From: Methanothermobacter thermautotrophicus
GTDB taxonomy: Archaea; Methanobacteriota; Methanobacteria; Methanobacteriales; Methanothermobacteraceae
Length of the DNA stretch: 64,000 bases
Assembly: GCF_014889545.1 (NCBI RefSeq)
Contig: NZ_QKOF01000005.1
Span: forward strand, 1 to 64,000
Direction of reading: 5' to 3'
The position numbers and the translations under genes are program-made. A model generated the notes under the pieces. It was given only the letters and a program-made list of their open reading frames with translations. It was not told where the DNA came from and did not search any database. This document shows, piece after piece, positions 20,928 through 28,967 of the stretch (its first letter is position 1; every line of letters starts with the position of its first letter).

Positions 20928-21803
20928 ATGAATGAAGGACTTATAAATGATATAGTGCGGGTTAAAAATCCCAGGTGGAGGACCTCCATTACGCGTGTTG
21001 AGCCTAACCGTATTGTTACGAGGGGTTATTCTCAGGAGGATCTGATTGGTGGTGTTTCCTTTTCTGAGATGGTTTATCTTTTGATAAGGGGTGAGCTGCC
21101 CCCTCAGAATGTTGCCCGTATGCTTGAGGCTGTCCTGGTGTCCTTCTGTGATCATGGTGTCACCCCTCCGAGTACTCAGGCTGCCCGTATGATTGCTTCG
21201 GCTGGTTCCCCGGTTCATGCCTGTATTGCGGGGGGTCTTCTGGCCTTTGGTAAGAATCATGCTGGTGCCATTGAGCGTTCCATGAAGCTTTTCCAGGAGA
21301 CGGTTTCATCCTGTGATTCTGAGGATGAGATCCCTGATGCTGCGGTGAGGCTGGTTGATGATCACCTCCAGGCCAACAGGAGGGTTCCGGGGTTCGGGCA
21401 CCGGTACCATAACGCGGACCCCCGGGCTGTCCGGTTACTGGAACTTGCAGAGGATTACGACTGTGTGGGGCCACACACAGCCCTTGCCATGGAGGTCCAG
21501 GAGATACTACTGAAGCGCAAGGGCGTCCGCATGAACGTTGATGGGGCCAACGCCGGCATACTCTCAGATATGGGCTTCGACTGGAGGACAGGCGCAGGAC
21601 TCTTCATGATAGGACGCCTACCCGGACTCATATCCCACGTATACGAGGAAAAGGTCAGGGAACCAGCCTTCAGAAAATTCTTCGAAATCGAAGAAATACA
21701 CTACGACGGCGAGGAGAAAAGAATATTGGAAGCAGATTACAGAACATTAAGGGGGTCAGAAATATGGAGGACGAGAAATACAAAAGAGCCAGGAAAAGAG
21801 TAG
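20928..21803 (+). CDS. Citrate synthase family protein (citryl-CoA lyase-like)
   Basis: A 291-residue protein much shorter than ordinary citrate synthase (about 370-430) but with the catalytic core: the central FGKNHAGAIERSM, VPGFGHRYHNADPRA (substrate histidine) and GLFMIGRLPGLISHVYEEK. This compact form resembles citryl-CoA lyases. It may make citrate from oxaloacetate and acetyl-CoA, or cleave citryl-CoA. ATG 20928 is four bases after GGAGTGA at 20917-20923; ATG 20925 is in frame. Codon choice changes along the gene: the first 400 bases favour T-ending codons (GTT, GGT, CGT, ATT), the rest C- or A-ending ones. The 2TM gene starts inside its 3' end. Confidence 0.85.
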   Translation: MNEGLINDIVRVKNPRWRTSITRVEPNRIVTRGYSQEDLIGGVSFSEMVYLLIRGELPPQNVARMLEAVLVSFCDHGVTPPSTQAARMIASAGSPVHACIAGGLLAFGKNHAGAIERSMKLFQETVSSCDSEDEIPDAAVRLVDDHLQANRRVPGFGHRYHNADPRAVRLLELAEDYDCVGPHTALAMEVQEILLKRKGVRMNVDGANAGILSDMGFDWRTGAGLFMIGRLPGLISHVYEEKVREPAFRKFFEIEEIHYDGEEKRILEADYRTLRGSEIWRTRNTKEPGKE

Positions 21804-22053
21804 AGGATCTCAAGGGATTTTACATCCACATATCTGCTTTTTGCCATAGTTAACCTTACACTCTTCCTCATAAATCTCCTCTCAACTCCCGGGACATGGT
21901 GGTTCTACTGGATAACAGTCTTCTGGGGAATAGGAATAATATGGCACGCCTTTGGAGTTTTTCATAGGTGACAGATTCCTTGGTAAGGAATGGGAGGAGA
22001 AAAAGATAAAAGAGTATATGGAAAAAGAAAAGAGGAACAGATGGACCTTGTAA
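21764..22053 (+). pseudogene. 2TM domain membrane protein with two frameshifts
   Basis: Reading from ATG 21764 (GGGGGT seven bases upstream) gives a charged helix EDEKYKRARKRVEDLKGFYIH, two hydrophobic segments (AIVNLTLFLINLLS and WFYWITVFWGIGIIWHAFGV) and a basic tail ending KEKRNRWTL, the pattern of the bacterial/archaeal 2TM domain family. The frame must change twice, each time by removing one T from a run of five: 21838-21842 and 21958-21962. With both corrections an intact protein of about 95 residues results. Two one-base changes at identical homopolymers suggest sequence error, or recent decay. It overlaps the citrate-synthase-like gene by 40 bases. Confidence 0.75.
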
Positions 22054-22080
22054 AACTCATGAAAAGAAAAATAACTTATA

Positions 22081-22156
22081 AATAAATCAAGACTGACTCC
22101 TTTTCCGCTTCAGCAAGCATCAAAGGTTGCAGAACTGATTAAAATAAATCAGGACT
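22081..22156. repeat. Imperfect direct repeat at the 3' end of the HTH-PhoU gene
   Basis: AATAAATCAAGACT (22081-22094) and AATAAATCAGGACT (22143-22156) match at 13 of 14 bases, 62 bases apart. The second copy covers the stop codon (22149-22151) of the minus-strand HTH-PhoU gene. Confidence 0.6.
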
Positions 22157-23060
22157 CCTCTCTCTCCCTCCGTCTGAATCTTTCAGGGGTCGTTGTCCTC
22201 GGAATGTTCCTGTAGTACTCACCTGCAGTGTCGAATATCTCAATGGATATATCAGCTATCCTCTCAAATGTCTTAACAATCCTTGAGAGAGATATGTAAT
22301 AGGTGGACCTCTCCTTATCCTCAAAGGGTGTTTCAGCCATCTGGGTGGCGACACAGTTAAGTGCATTCTTCTGGATCCTGTGGATATCATCCTCAAGTGA
22401 CATTAGAGTTGCCTTAAGTTCCAGTTTCTCATTCAGGAAGGCTTCCATGGCGGTTTTCACCATCTCAAGGGCAATGGAGAACATGTCCTTGAGGTACTCC
22501 ATCATTGCGGGGTCAACCTCATAGGACTCCTTTATGGCAAAGTTTGCTATTATCGCTGAATGGTCACCTATCCTTTCAAGGTCATAGGCTATCTCTGTAA
22601 AGGCCATTGTCTTGCTGAACTCAGAGTAGGGATTCATTGCTATTGCAGTATCAACAGAGGATCGCACCTTCTCATGCATGGTGTTTGTTATGTAGTCCAT
22701 CTTGAGGGCCTCATTTGCAAGGTCCTCATCGTACTCCTCAAGGGACCTGAAGGATTTGTTGAGCTGCTTGCACACATGCTGTGCCATGTCCCTGAGTATC
22801 TCCTTTATGAAGAAGCTTCCAGCATATTCCCTCGAGGTTACCTCCTCACCGAAGAGCTCAGGGAATTCATCAAATTTCTTTATATCCACGATGTAGGCCC
22901 TCCTCACAACGCCCTCCCTGATGAGGGGCTGGAGGAGCTTGGTGACGTACCTCCTTGTTATGCCTAGGCGTTCAGCGATTTCGTCCTGTGTGGAGGGGTT
23001 CTCATAGAGGATGACGTCTATGATTGACTTGAGAGTCGCATTCTTTGTCTTATTTTTCAT
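22149..23060 (-). CDS. HTH-PhoU fusion regulator
   Basis: A 303-residue protein with an N-terminal winged-helix domain (IIDVILYENPSTQDEIAERL, then GITRRYVTKLLQPLIREGVV, residues about 12-52) and a PhoU-type helical domain (residues about 85-290, with AYDLERIGDHSAIIANFA and TFERIADISIEIF as the two E(R)IGDxA-like motifs). This architecture is that of archaeal phosphate-responsive transcription regulators, proposed to read the Pst/PhoU state directly and bind DNA. ATG 23060 overlaps the end of the upstream gene; TTG 23084 and ATG 23078 are in frame. It lies close to the pst operon but is transcribed with the membrane protein upstream. DNA target is unknown; see the dyads at 19.9 and 20.86 kb. 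Confidence 0.85.
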   Translation of the reverse strand: MKNKTKNATLKSIIDVILYENPSTQDEIAERLGITRRYVTKLLQPLIREGVVRRAYIVDIKKFDEFPELFGEEVTSREYAGSFFIKEILRDMAQHVCKQLNKSFRSLEEYDEDLANEALKMDYITNTMHEKVRSSVDTAIAMNPYSEFSKTMAFTEIAYDLERIGDHSAIIANFAIKESYEVDPAMMEYLKDMFSIALEMVKTAMEAFLNEKLELKATLMSLEDDIHRIQKNALNCVATQMAETPFEDKERSTYYISLSRIVKTFERIADISIEIFDTAGEYYRNIPRTTTPERFRRREREES

Positions 23061-23664
23061 TCTCCTCAGACACCTCATCTTCAATTACTATAACAACGGA
23101 TTCCCTTAATATGGATATGATCATGTAGATAAGGCCAAGAATAACCGTAACGGTTATCAGGACATCGAATTCATAGAAAATCGCCCTGTAAACAGTTACT
23201 ATGGGTGAGTTAACATCCACAAGGCCCCTTAAAAGGACCATGAAGCCCATGATGAGGAGCACATGGCCATAGGATTTCTTTATGGTCTCTGGCTGAAGTA
23301 GAGGATATACTCCCATCACCATGAGGCCCACCCCTATTGACCTGAAGAGGTTCCAGGATGTGGCCTCCTCAAGTAAATAGAATATATGCTGTGGCCTCCA
23401 CTGGAAATTTCCAAGAAGGTATATGAACTCGATTATCACGATGATTATGAGAGGTACTGCAAAGACCACCCTGCTCTCAACCCTCTCGGTTTTAACATTC
23501 TTCAAGGGCTCCCTGAAATAGTGTGAAAGTAGCTGATACAGCATTGAACCCAGAACTGCACCCATGACGGTTCCGCCTACACCAAGCTTTGAGGTCGTGA
23601 ATGCAACTATCCCTGAGATAATACCCGCCATGAATATATCAAAGGCCTTGGTCAATGCAACCAC
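23050..23664 (-). CDS. Multi-pass membrane protein, unknown
   Basis: A 204-residue protein with about six hydrophobic segments (for example FMAGIISGIVAFTTS, VVFAVPLIIIVIIEFIYLLG, GHVLLIMGFMVLLRGLV, VLITVTVILGLIYMIISIL) and an acidic C-terminal tail. I do not recognise a family. Start uncertain: GTG 23664, or TTG 23655 which has GGTGGT five bases upstream. Its last codons overlap the HTH-PhoU start, so the two are translationally coupled and the protein may be a membrane sensor or partner for that regulator. Confidence 0.8.
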   Translation of the reverse strand: MVALTKAFDIFMAGIISGIVAFTTSKLGVGGTVMGAVLGSMLYQLLSHYFREPLKNVKTERVESRVVFAVPLIIIVIIEFIYLLGNFQWRPQHIFYLLEEATSWNLFRSIGVGLMVMGVYPLLQPETIKKSYGHVLLIMGFMVLLRGLVDVNSPIVTVYRAIFYEFDVLITVTVILGLIYMIISILRESVVIVIEDEVSEENEK

Positions 23665-23796
23665 CCACAGCCATTCATTCTGACATCCTCATTTGAGATC
23701 ATATTATGAGTATTTATTTTCCCTATTAGGGAACATTGTTTTATTGGTATATCAACCTTTGCATCCAAAGAAACTGTTGAGGATGAAACCCGGAAA

Positions 23797-23840
23797 ATAT
23801 GGAGTGCAAATGTGTTCAAAATGTGTTCATATGGAGTGCA
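23797..23840. repeat. Direct repeat at the 3' end of the phosphoesterase gene
   Basis: ATATGGAGTGCA occurs at 23797-23808 and 23829-23840 (32 bases apart); the second copy adjoins and includes the last base of the stop codon of the minus-strand phosphoesterase. Between them AATGTGTTCA occurs twice in tandem. Confidence 0.75.
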
Positions 23841-24615
23841 TATAGGAGCATATCCTGTATTCCTCGTCCTCAACCCTGACAGAGTAACTGGCTATTTCCC
23901 TGACGGAACCGTTCTCAGTGTTTATGAGGTCAACTGAAATCCTGTCATCGTCTATTCTTAGCTGGTTGTGTGAGGGGAATGTCTCACCCCTCAGTTTCCT
24001 TGTTGTGGCTGTGCCCGAGTTCAGTGTAACCATCCCTTCAATCATCCACACATTGGGCACATGCTTGTGTCCGTTGAGAACAAAATCCACACCGTATTCC
24101 TTCAGGAGTTTCAGAAGGTCACCGGAGTCCAGGAGGATATTCCTCTCACGGCCGGTGCCGGGTATGGGTAGAAGATGATGGTGAAATGTGACTATCTTGC
24201 AGAGGTGATCAGGGACACGTTCAAGTTCCCTCCTCAACCATTCAAGCTGATCCATGCCTATCTGACCATCGTTTATATCTGGCTCAGAGGAGTCAAGGCC
24301 TATGACCGCAAATTCAGAGTCATGGTGAACAAACTTCCTCCGGCCTATTAACTTCTCAAAGTGCACAAGACCGACGTTCCTTGCATCATGGTTGCCAGGG
24401 ATTGTGTAGGTTGAGGTGATATCCCTGAGTTCATCCACAAATTCTGCTGCAAGTTCATACTCGTGTGAGTATCCCTCGGTTGTCAGGTCACCGGAGACTA
24501 TTATGAGGTCAGGGTTCTCATTTTCAAGCTGACTTAGGAGATTATCCCTGAGCTGATCCGAGAAGTTCTTCTCACCGAAGTGAACATCTGAAATCTGGGC
24601 AATTTTTTTCTCCAT
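23827..24615 (-). CDS. Metallophosphoesterase (calcineurin-like)
   Basis: A 262-residue phosphoesterase with the full set of dinuclear metal motifs: D10-X-H12, G-D43 in SGDLTTEG, GNHD at residues 74-77, HHH in TFHHHLLPIPG and GHKH near 190. The pattern resembles class III cyclic-nucleotide phosphodiesterase-like proteins, but the substrate is unknown. It starts at ATG 24615 after AAGGTG and lies directly downstream of the two tRNA genes on the same strand. The C-terminal 70 residues form a beta-rich extension. Confidence 0.87.
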   Translation of the reverse strand: MEKKIAQISDVHFGEKNFSDQLRDNLLSQLENENPDLIIVSGDLTTEGYSHEYELAAEFVDELRDITSTYTIPGNHDARNVGLVHFEKLIGRRKFVHHDSEFAVIGLDSSEPDINDGQIGMDQLEWLRRELERVPDHLCKIVTFHHHLLPIPGTGRERNILLDSGDLLKLLKEYGVDFVLNGHKHVPNVWMIEGMVTLNSGTATTRKLRGETFPSHNQLRIDDDRISVDLINTENGSVREIASYSVRVEDEEYRICSYMHSI

Positions 24616-24641
24616 TAAAACACCTTAAAATCAATAGAAAA

Positions 24642-24713
24642 GCCTTAGGGGGGATTCGAACCCCCGACCTATGCCTTACCAAGGCATCGCTCTACCACCT
24701 GAGCCACTAAGGC
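24642..24713 (-). tRNA. tRNA-Thr (anticodon GGU)
   Basis: Read on the minus strand, the 72-base sequence folds as a cloverleaf: 7-bp acceptor GCCTTAG/CTAAGGC, D arm GCTC-AGGTGGTA-GAGC, anticodon stem ATGCC/GGCAT with loop TTGGTAA (anticodon GGT), and T arm GGGGG-TTCGAAT-CCCCC. No CCA is encoded. Confidence 0.95.
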
Positions 24714-24746
24714 AATCAACACATGATTAGAACCGTCAAAATTCTT

Positions 24747-24832
<86 letters not shown>

Positions 24833-24939
24833 TGGTAATTGATTAGTAGTAAAAGGTAGTATATTAATTTAACGGTTGTGTGTGAGGTAATCTGATAAAC
24901 TTTAATTCCATCAAACCAAGATATCATAACGGTGGTCAA

Positions 24940-25110
24940 TTGAAATATGATGGATCAATCTGTATGCGGTGCGGTGCCTGTGTTAGTGTCTGTCAATTTG
25001 AAGCCCTTGAACTTGAATATGAACTGATACCAGGTGACGGCTGTATTGAATGTGGTGATTGTGCTGCGGTCTGTCCAGTGGATGCAATAGGGTGCTATCA
25101 TGAAATATGA
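24940..25110 (+). CDS. 56-residue 2[4Fe-4S] ferredoxin, partner of the GGR-like gene
   Basis: A short gene with a TTG start at 24940 preceded by GGTGGT at 24931-24936. It encodes a compact ferredoxin with two complete cluster motifs, [12 protein letters not shown] and [16 protein letters not shown]. Its stop overlaps the start of the geranylgeranyl-reductase-like gene (ATG 25100) by 11 bases, so translation is coupled and the protein most likely supplies electrons to that flavoprotein. In other archaea, small ferredoxins are encoded next to geranylgeranyl reductases and support reduction of lipid double bonds. Confidence 0.85.
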   Translation: MKYDGSICMRCGACVSVCQFEALELEYELIPGDGCIECGDCAAVCPVDAIGCYHEI

Positions 25111-26256
25111 TGTTGTGGTTATTGGTGGACGTGTATCCGGTTCAACAGCAGCCTACCACGCTGCCAGGCTGGGCCTCAAGGTGCTGGTACTCGAGCGTAA
25201 CCCGGAAATCGGGACCCCTGTGCAGTGTGCAGGTGGGGTCAGTGATACATTCTTTAAATCAACAGGTCTGAAGCCACTCCCTGAGTTCACATGCACAAGG
25301 ATAAGGGCAGCTGCAGTTAACGGACCGCTAGGTGCCAGTATTCTGACAAGAAATCCCATTGTGAGGGATATATCCTTGAAAGAAAGTCCTTCGACAAGTA
25401 CCTTGCACTCAGGGCCGCTGAAGCCGGCGCCGATGTGCTTACAATGTCCATGGCAAAGGATCTCATATTCCGGGAGGGCTCAGTAGGGGGTGTTGTGTTC
25501 AGGTGCCCCGATGGAGTCCAGGAGGTTGAATGTGGAATGGTTATTGCTGCAGACGGTGTGCAGTCCAGCATCGCCAGAAAGGCAGGCCTTGAAACAGGTT
25601 TCAGACCAGGCGAAATCTGCTCCTGTGTCCAGTATGAGGCTGCAGGGCTGGATGTTGACCCTGAAACCATGGAGTTCTACTTCGGGAGCCGTTTTGCACC
25701 ATCAGGTTACCTCTGGGTGTTCCCCAAGGGCGAAGGAAGGGCGAATGTGGGCCTTGGAGTACGGAGAAAAAACTGCTCAGAGAGGGGTCCCCTCAGCTAC
25801 CTTAACAGGTTCATGGAGGATCGGGGATTTAAGAGGATAGAATTCAATGCAGGAGCTGTGCCTGTCTGTGGACCCGTTAAGAGGACCTTCACAGATGGTC
25901 TCCTGGTGGTTGGGGATGCTGCTGGACAGGTTGACCCCCTCACCGGTGGCGGGATACACGTTGCAGCTGAATGCGCAAAAATCGCAGGTGAGGTTGCCGC
26001 CGAAGCCATCGAATCTGGAAGGGTCGATGGGAAATTCCTCTCAAGGTATGAAATTAGATGGCGCAAAAAGGTCGGTAAAAACCTTGAAAGGTCACTTAGA
26101 TTCAGGAAGATCCTTGATGGGCTCAGTGATGAGGAACTTGATTCACTGCTGAGATCCCTTGAGGGCAAAGATTTAAGTTCAATTTCAAAGATATCCCTTC
26201 TGAGGATTTTAAAGAACTACCCTTCAATCTTAAGAACCCTCAGAGATATGCTCTAA
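25100..26256 (+). pseudogene. Geranylgeranyl reductase family flavoprotein, frameshifted
   Basis: The first frame (from ATG 25100) gives the FAD-binding start [21 protein letters not shown] and [15 protein letters not shown]; the second frame resumes with [51 protein letters not shown] and VVGDAAGQVDPLTGGGIHVA, the FAD GD motif. Together they make a full protein of about 385 residues of the digeranylgeranylglycerophospholipid-reductase type, which saturates isoprenoid chains of archaeal lipids. A one-base loss near 25336-25342 separates them; no homopolymer is present there. The gene may be truly broken or the base may have been missed. Genomes of this group carry several paralogues, so loss would be tolerable. 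Confidence 0.8.
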
Positions 26257-26294
26257 TCAGAACAGAATATATTGTTTAAAGGCGGGTGATTTCT

Positions 26295-28796
26295 TTGATC
26301 ACTAGAATCAATAGGGAAAGACTCTATCTAACACTGATGGCCATCCTGACGTTTATCGTGAGACTCATACCCAGCAGGAACTTTACACTTGCAGGGAACG
26401 ACGCATACATCCACCATGATATTGTCATGAGAATGGTTCATGAGGGACCCGGTATTATGGGGCATGATATAACATCCCTTATGGGTCTAAAGGCATATTC
26501 ATATCCTCCCCTATTCCATCTGATGGGCTATGGACTTTACCTCCTATTCCACTCCGAACTTGTATTCTTCCTCACATGCCCCATACTTGGAACAGTAACC
26601 GTTCTTGTTATCTACAAAGTTGCCCTCGAAATATTTGAAAGGGAAGATGTGGCACTCCTTTCAGCCTTCCTCTTCTCAATGGTACCCTCCTTTGTTACAA
26701 GGACATCTGTCTTCATACCAGAATCCATGGGTTTGCTGCTCACCTCAGGGATACTCTACATGCTTGTGAAGTACATTAAAACCGTGCCAGGTTACCCTGA
26801 CATTGATAAATTTGAGCTCAGGGGATTCATCAACCTCTTCAGGGGTGATCTAAGTTACATTCTCGGAGGACTGACTCTTTTCATCATATATGTCTTCACC
26901 CACAGGGGATGGGTTTTCCTTTTAATCGCCCTGCTCCTTCTTGGTGTGACTTTTCTCACGCCATCATTCAGGAAACGGCCGGTTGAAATTGGTCTGATAT
27001 TCCTCTTAATCGGAGCGGGCGTCATTGGATTTATAAACTTTGCTGCGAGGTTCCAGTCAGTTCCAGTTACAATACTCGGCTTTCCAAAGTGGATGGGGGC
27101 GCTGCAGCTAATACTCGGGATTTACGGGGCCTTCATGCTCATCAGATCAAAGAATCCCACCCACAGGTTCCTCATAATATGGACCGCCGCCTTCATGATC
27201 ATAGGAACCTACTCATTCAGATTCAGGGACCCCTACGCAGCCATACCCCTCTCACTTATGGCAGGTTATGCTTTCAGTGAAGTTAAGGACCGGCTGTACA
27301 GGCCAGATCACCTTAAGAGTTATTTCCTCATGAAAAGAGACATCACCCCCCTCCTCCGGACCGGTGTTTTTGCAGTTCTCTTGTTGATGCCAGTGGCCCA
27401 GGGAGCTGCCATTGCATACACAAGCGTAATAACTCCTACAACTCAGCAGAACGCAGCGTTCAGGTGGATAAATGATAAAACCCCCGCTGACGCGGTTTTT
27501 CTATCAAAAATTGATGATTCATACCCCCTGATTGGTAACACCCACCGTAGAGATGTTCTGCTCTGGAAAACCGTTTACGAAGGGTTCATGGGGAACCCCC
27601 CATCCCTCAAGGAAAATACAGTGACCCGCGATGAGGTATCAGCCATCTTCCAGTCATCCATACCCTCGGAAGTCCATTACCTCATTGAAAGAAACAACAT
27701 AAGTTACATATACCTTTCAAAGGCAACGCACATGAACGGTATTGGTCTACAGGTGCCTGTGGATCCTCACTTCAAAACATGCTTTGTATCAGGAGATGTG
27801 TCAGTTTACAAGTACATTAAGAAGCCCGAGCTCAAGTCAAATTATTCAGAAATAGCTGTGAACGGTGAATATGGAAAGGTCGTGGAGTACATTGAGAAAT
27901 TCTGGAATGGGTACTCCTATTCAGAGGTCGGTGCAACAGCATACAATGACCCGGCAGAGGACCTTGAATTTGGAAACCTTTTCAAGGGTTCATATGAGAG
28001 TAACGCCATGATAGCAGCTATTTATCTTGATATGGGAGACAGTACAGGGAACAGGGACCTCACATCAAGGGGTGAGTACCTCATGGAATGGCTCAGCTAC
28101 AAGCAGATGGATAATGGATCCTTCCCGGGAGGTATGCCTCCTGCAGAGTACACCCTGACCACCATGCAGACGATCTATCCCCTCATGGCGATAAGATCAT
28201 CTAAGAGTCAGGAGATTGTTGATAGGGGTTTGAATTTTGTGGACTCCCAGATAAGGGGAAATGAAATAAATGTGGAGCCCTTCTGGAAATCCAGGGCCCT
28301 CTTTGAAAGTGAATACCTCCAGCTCAAAACAGAGTCTCAGGTGGCTGGCATGTACCCATCAGGTAAACAGGGAATTGTATATTCAGTCATTAAAAAACAG
28401 AACTCTGATGGCTCATGGAGCTCCCAACCCTACGAAAACATTGAGATACTGAAGGGACTCACACTTTACTACCTCTCCACAAATGATTCCAGGGTCCTGG
28501 ATTCAATAAAAAGAGGTTCTGAATGGTTAAATTATCATCAGAGACCTGATGGATCATTCCAGGGGGATGGAGAAGAAAATGTCTACTGTCTGGCACATTA
28601 TGCGGATGCTGCACTGGTCTACAGTGTGGCTGGAGATGAAAAATCACTTGAGAAAACCATTGCCTTCACTGAGAAAAGGGGAGTTAAAAACGACCCCACT
28701 CCACTTAAATCATTCCTCACATTCATCTGGGATATGAAGATCATATACGGAGAAGATAGGGCCATGCAGCTCGCCACTGAAATTGCTGGTACCTGA
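26295..28796 (+). CDS. Large membrane protein: GT-C/STT3-like N-terminus with C-terminal toroid-repeat domain
   Basis: An 833-residue protein. The first ~400 residues hold about ten hydrophobic segments; the first extracytoplasmic loop (FTLAGNDAYIHHDIVMRMVH) has the acidic/His pattern of GT-C glycosyltransferases such as STT3/AglB, and QNAAFRWINDKTPADAVFLS resembles the start of their soluble part. The WWDYG motif of oligosaccharyltransferases is not found. Residues ~560-830 instead contain repeats like KQMDNGSFPGG, KQNSDGSWSSQP and HQRPDGSFQGD, the QW-type motifs of alpha/alpha-toroid proteins (squalene cyclase/prenyltransferase fold); no DXDD acid is visible. TTG 26295 has GGGTGAT four bases upstream; GTG 26286 is in frame. 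It follows the GGR-like gene by 38 bases. Function unknown; a lipid-linked glycan enzyme is a reasonable guess. Confidence 0.75.
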   Translation: MITRINRERLYLTLMAILTFIVRLIPSRNFTLAGNDAYIHHDIVMRMVHEGPGIMGHDITSLMGLKAYSYPPLFHLMGYGLYLLFHSELVFFLTCPILGTVTVLVIYKVALEIFEREDVALLSAFLFSMVPSFVTRTSVFIPESMGLLLTSGILYMLVKYIKTVPGYPDIDKFELRGFINLFRGDLSYILGGLTLFIIYVFTHRGWVFLLIALLLLGVTFLTPSFRKRPVEIGLIFLLIGAGVIGFINFAARFQSVPVTILGFPKWMGALQLILGIYGAFMLIRSKNPTHRFLIIWTAAFMIIGTYSFRFRDPYAAIPLSLMAGYAFSEVKDRLYRPDHLKSYFLMKRDITPLLRTGVFAVLLLMPVAQGAAIAYTSVITPTTQQNAAFRWINDKTPADAVFLSKIDDSYPLIGNTHRRDVLLWKTVYEGFMGNPPSLKENTVTRDEVSAIFQSSIPSEVHYLIERNNISYIYLSKATHMNGIGLQVPVDPHFKTCFVSGDVSVYKYIKKPELKSNYSEIAVNGEYGKVVEYIEKFWNGYSYSEVGATAYNDPAEDLEFGNLFKGSYESNAMIAAIYLDMGDSTGNRDLTSRGEYLMEWLSYKQMDNGSFPGGMPPAEYTLTTMQTIYPLMAIRSSKSQEIVDRGLNFVDSQIRGNEINVEPFWKSRALFESEYLQLKTESQVAGMYPSGKQGIVYSVIKKQNSDGSWSSQPYENIEILKGLTLYYLSTNDSRVLDSIKRGSEWLNYHQRPDGSFQGDGEENVYCLAHYADAALVYSVAGDEKSLEKTIAFTEKRGVKNDPTPLKSFLTFIWDMKIIYGEDRAMQLATEIAGT

Positions 28797-28867
28797 AAAA
28801 CAGAGAACTTATTTCTCTTCACGTTTATCCCTCAACTCCCGAAAAAAACAAAAAACTTATTTTTTCC

Positions 28868-28960
28868 AGATTAAATTTATAGAGTAGAGATTGAGGTTTT
28901 ATGGTTCTTGGGGGTTTTTGGTATCCCCTGAAGATCAAATTTATAGAGTGGGGATTAAGG
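28868..28960. repeat. 29-bp imperfect direct repeat upstream of the HEAT-repeat gene
   Basis: The stretches 28868-28896 and 28932-28960 match at 25 of 29 bases, 64 bases apart; all four differences are transitions. Each contains AAATTTATAGAGT, so each carries a TATA-like element, and the second ends eight bases before the GTG start. This may be a duplicated promoter or operator. Confidence 0.8.
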
Positions 28961-28967
28961 GGGGATT

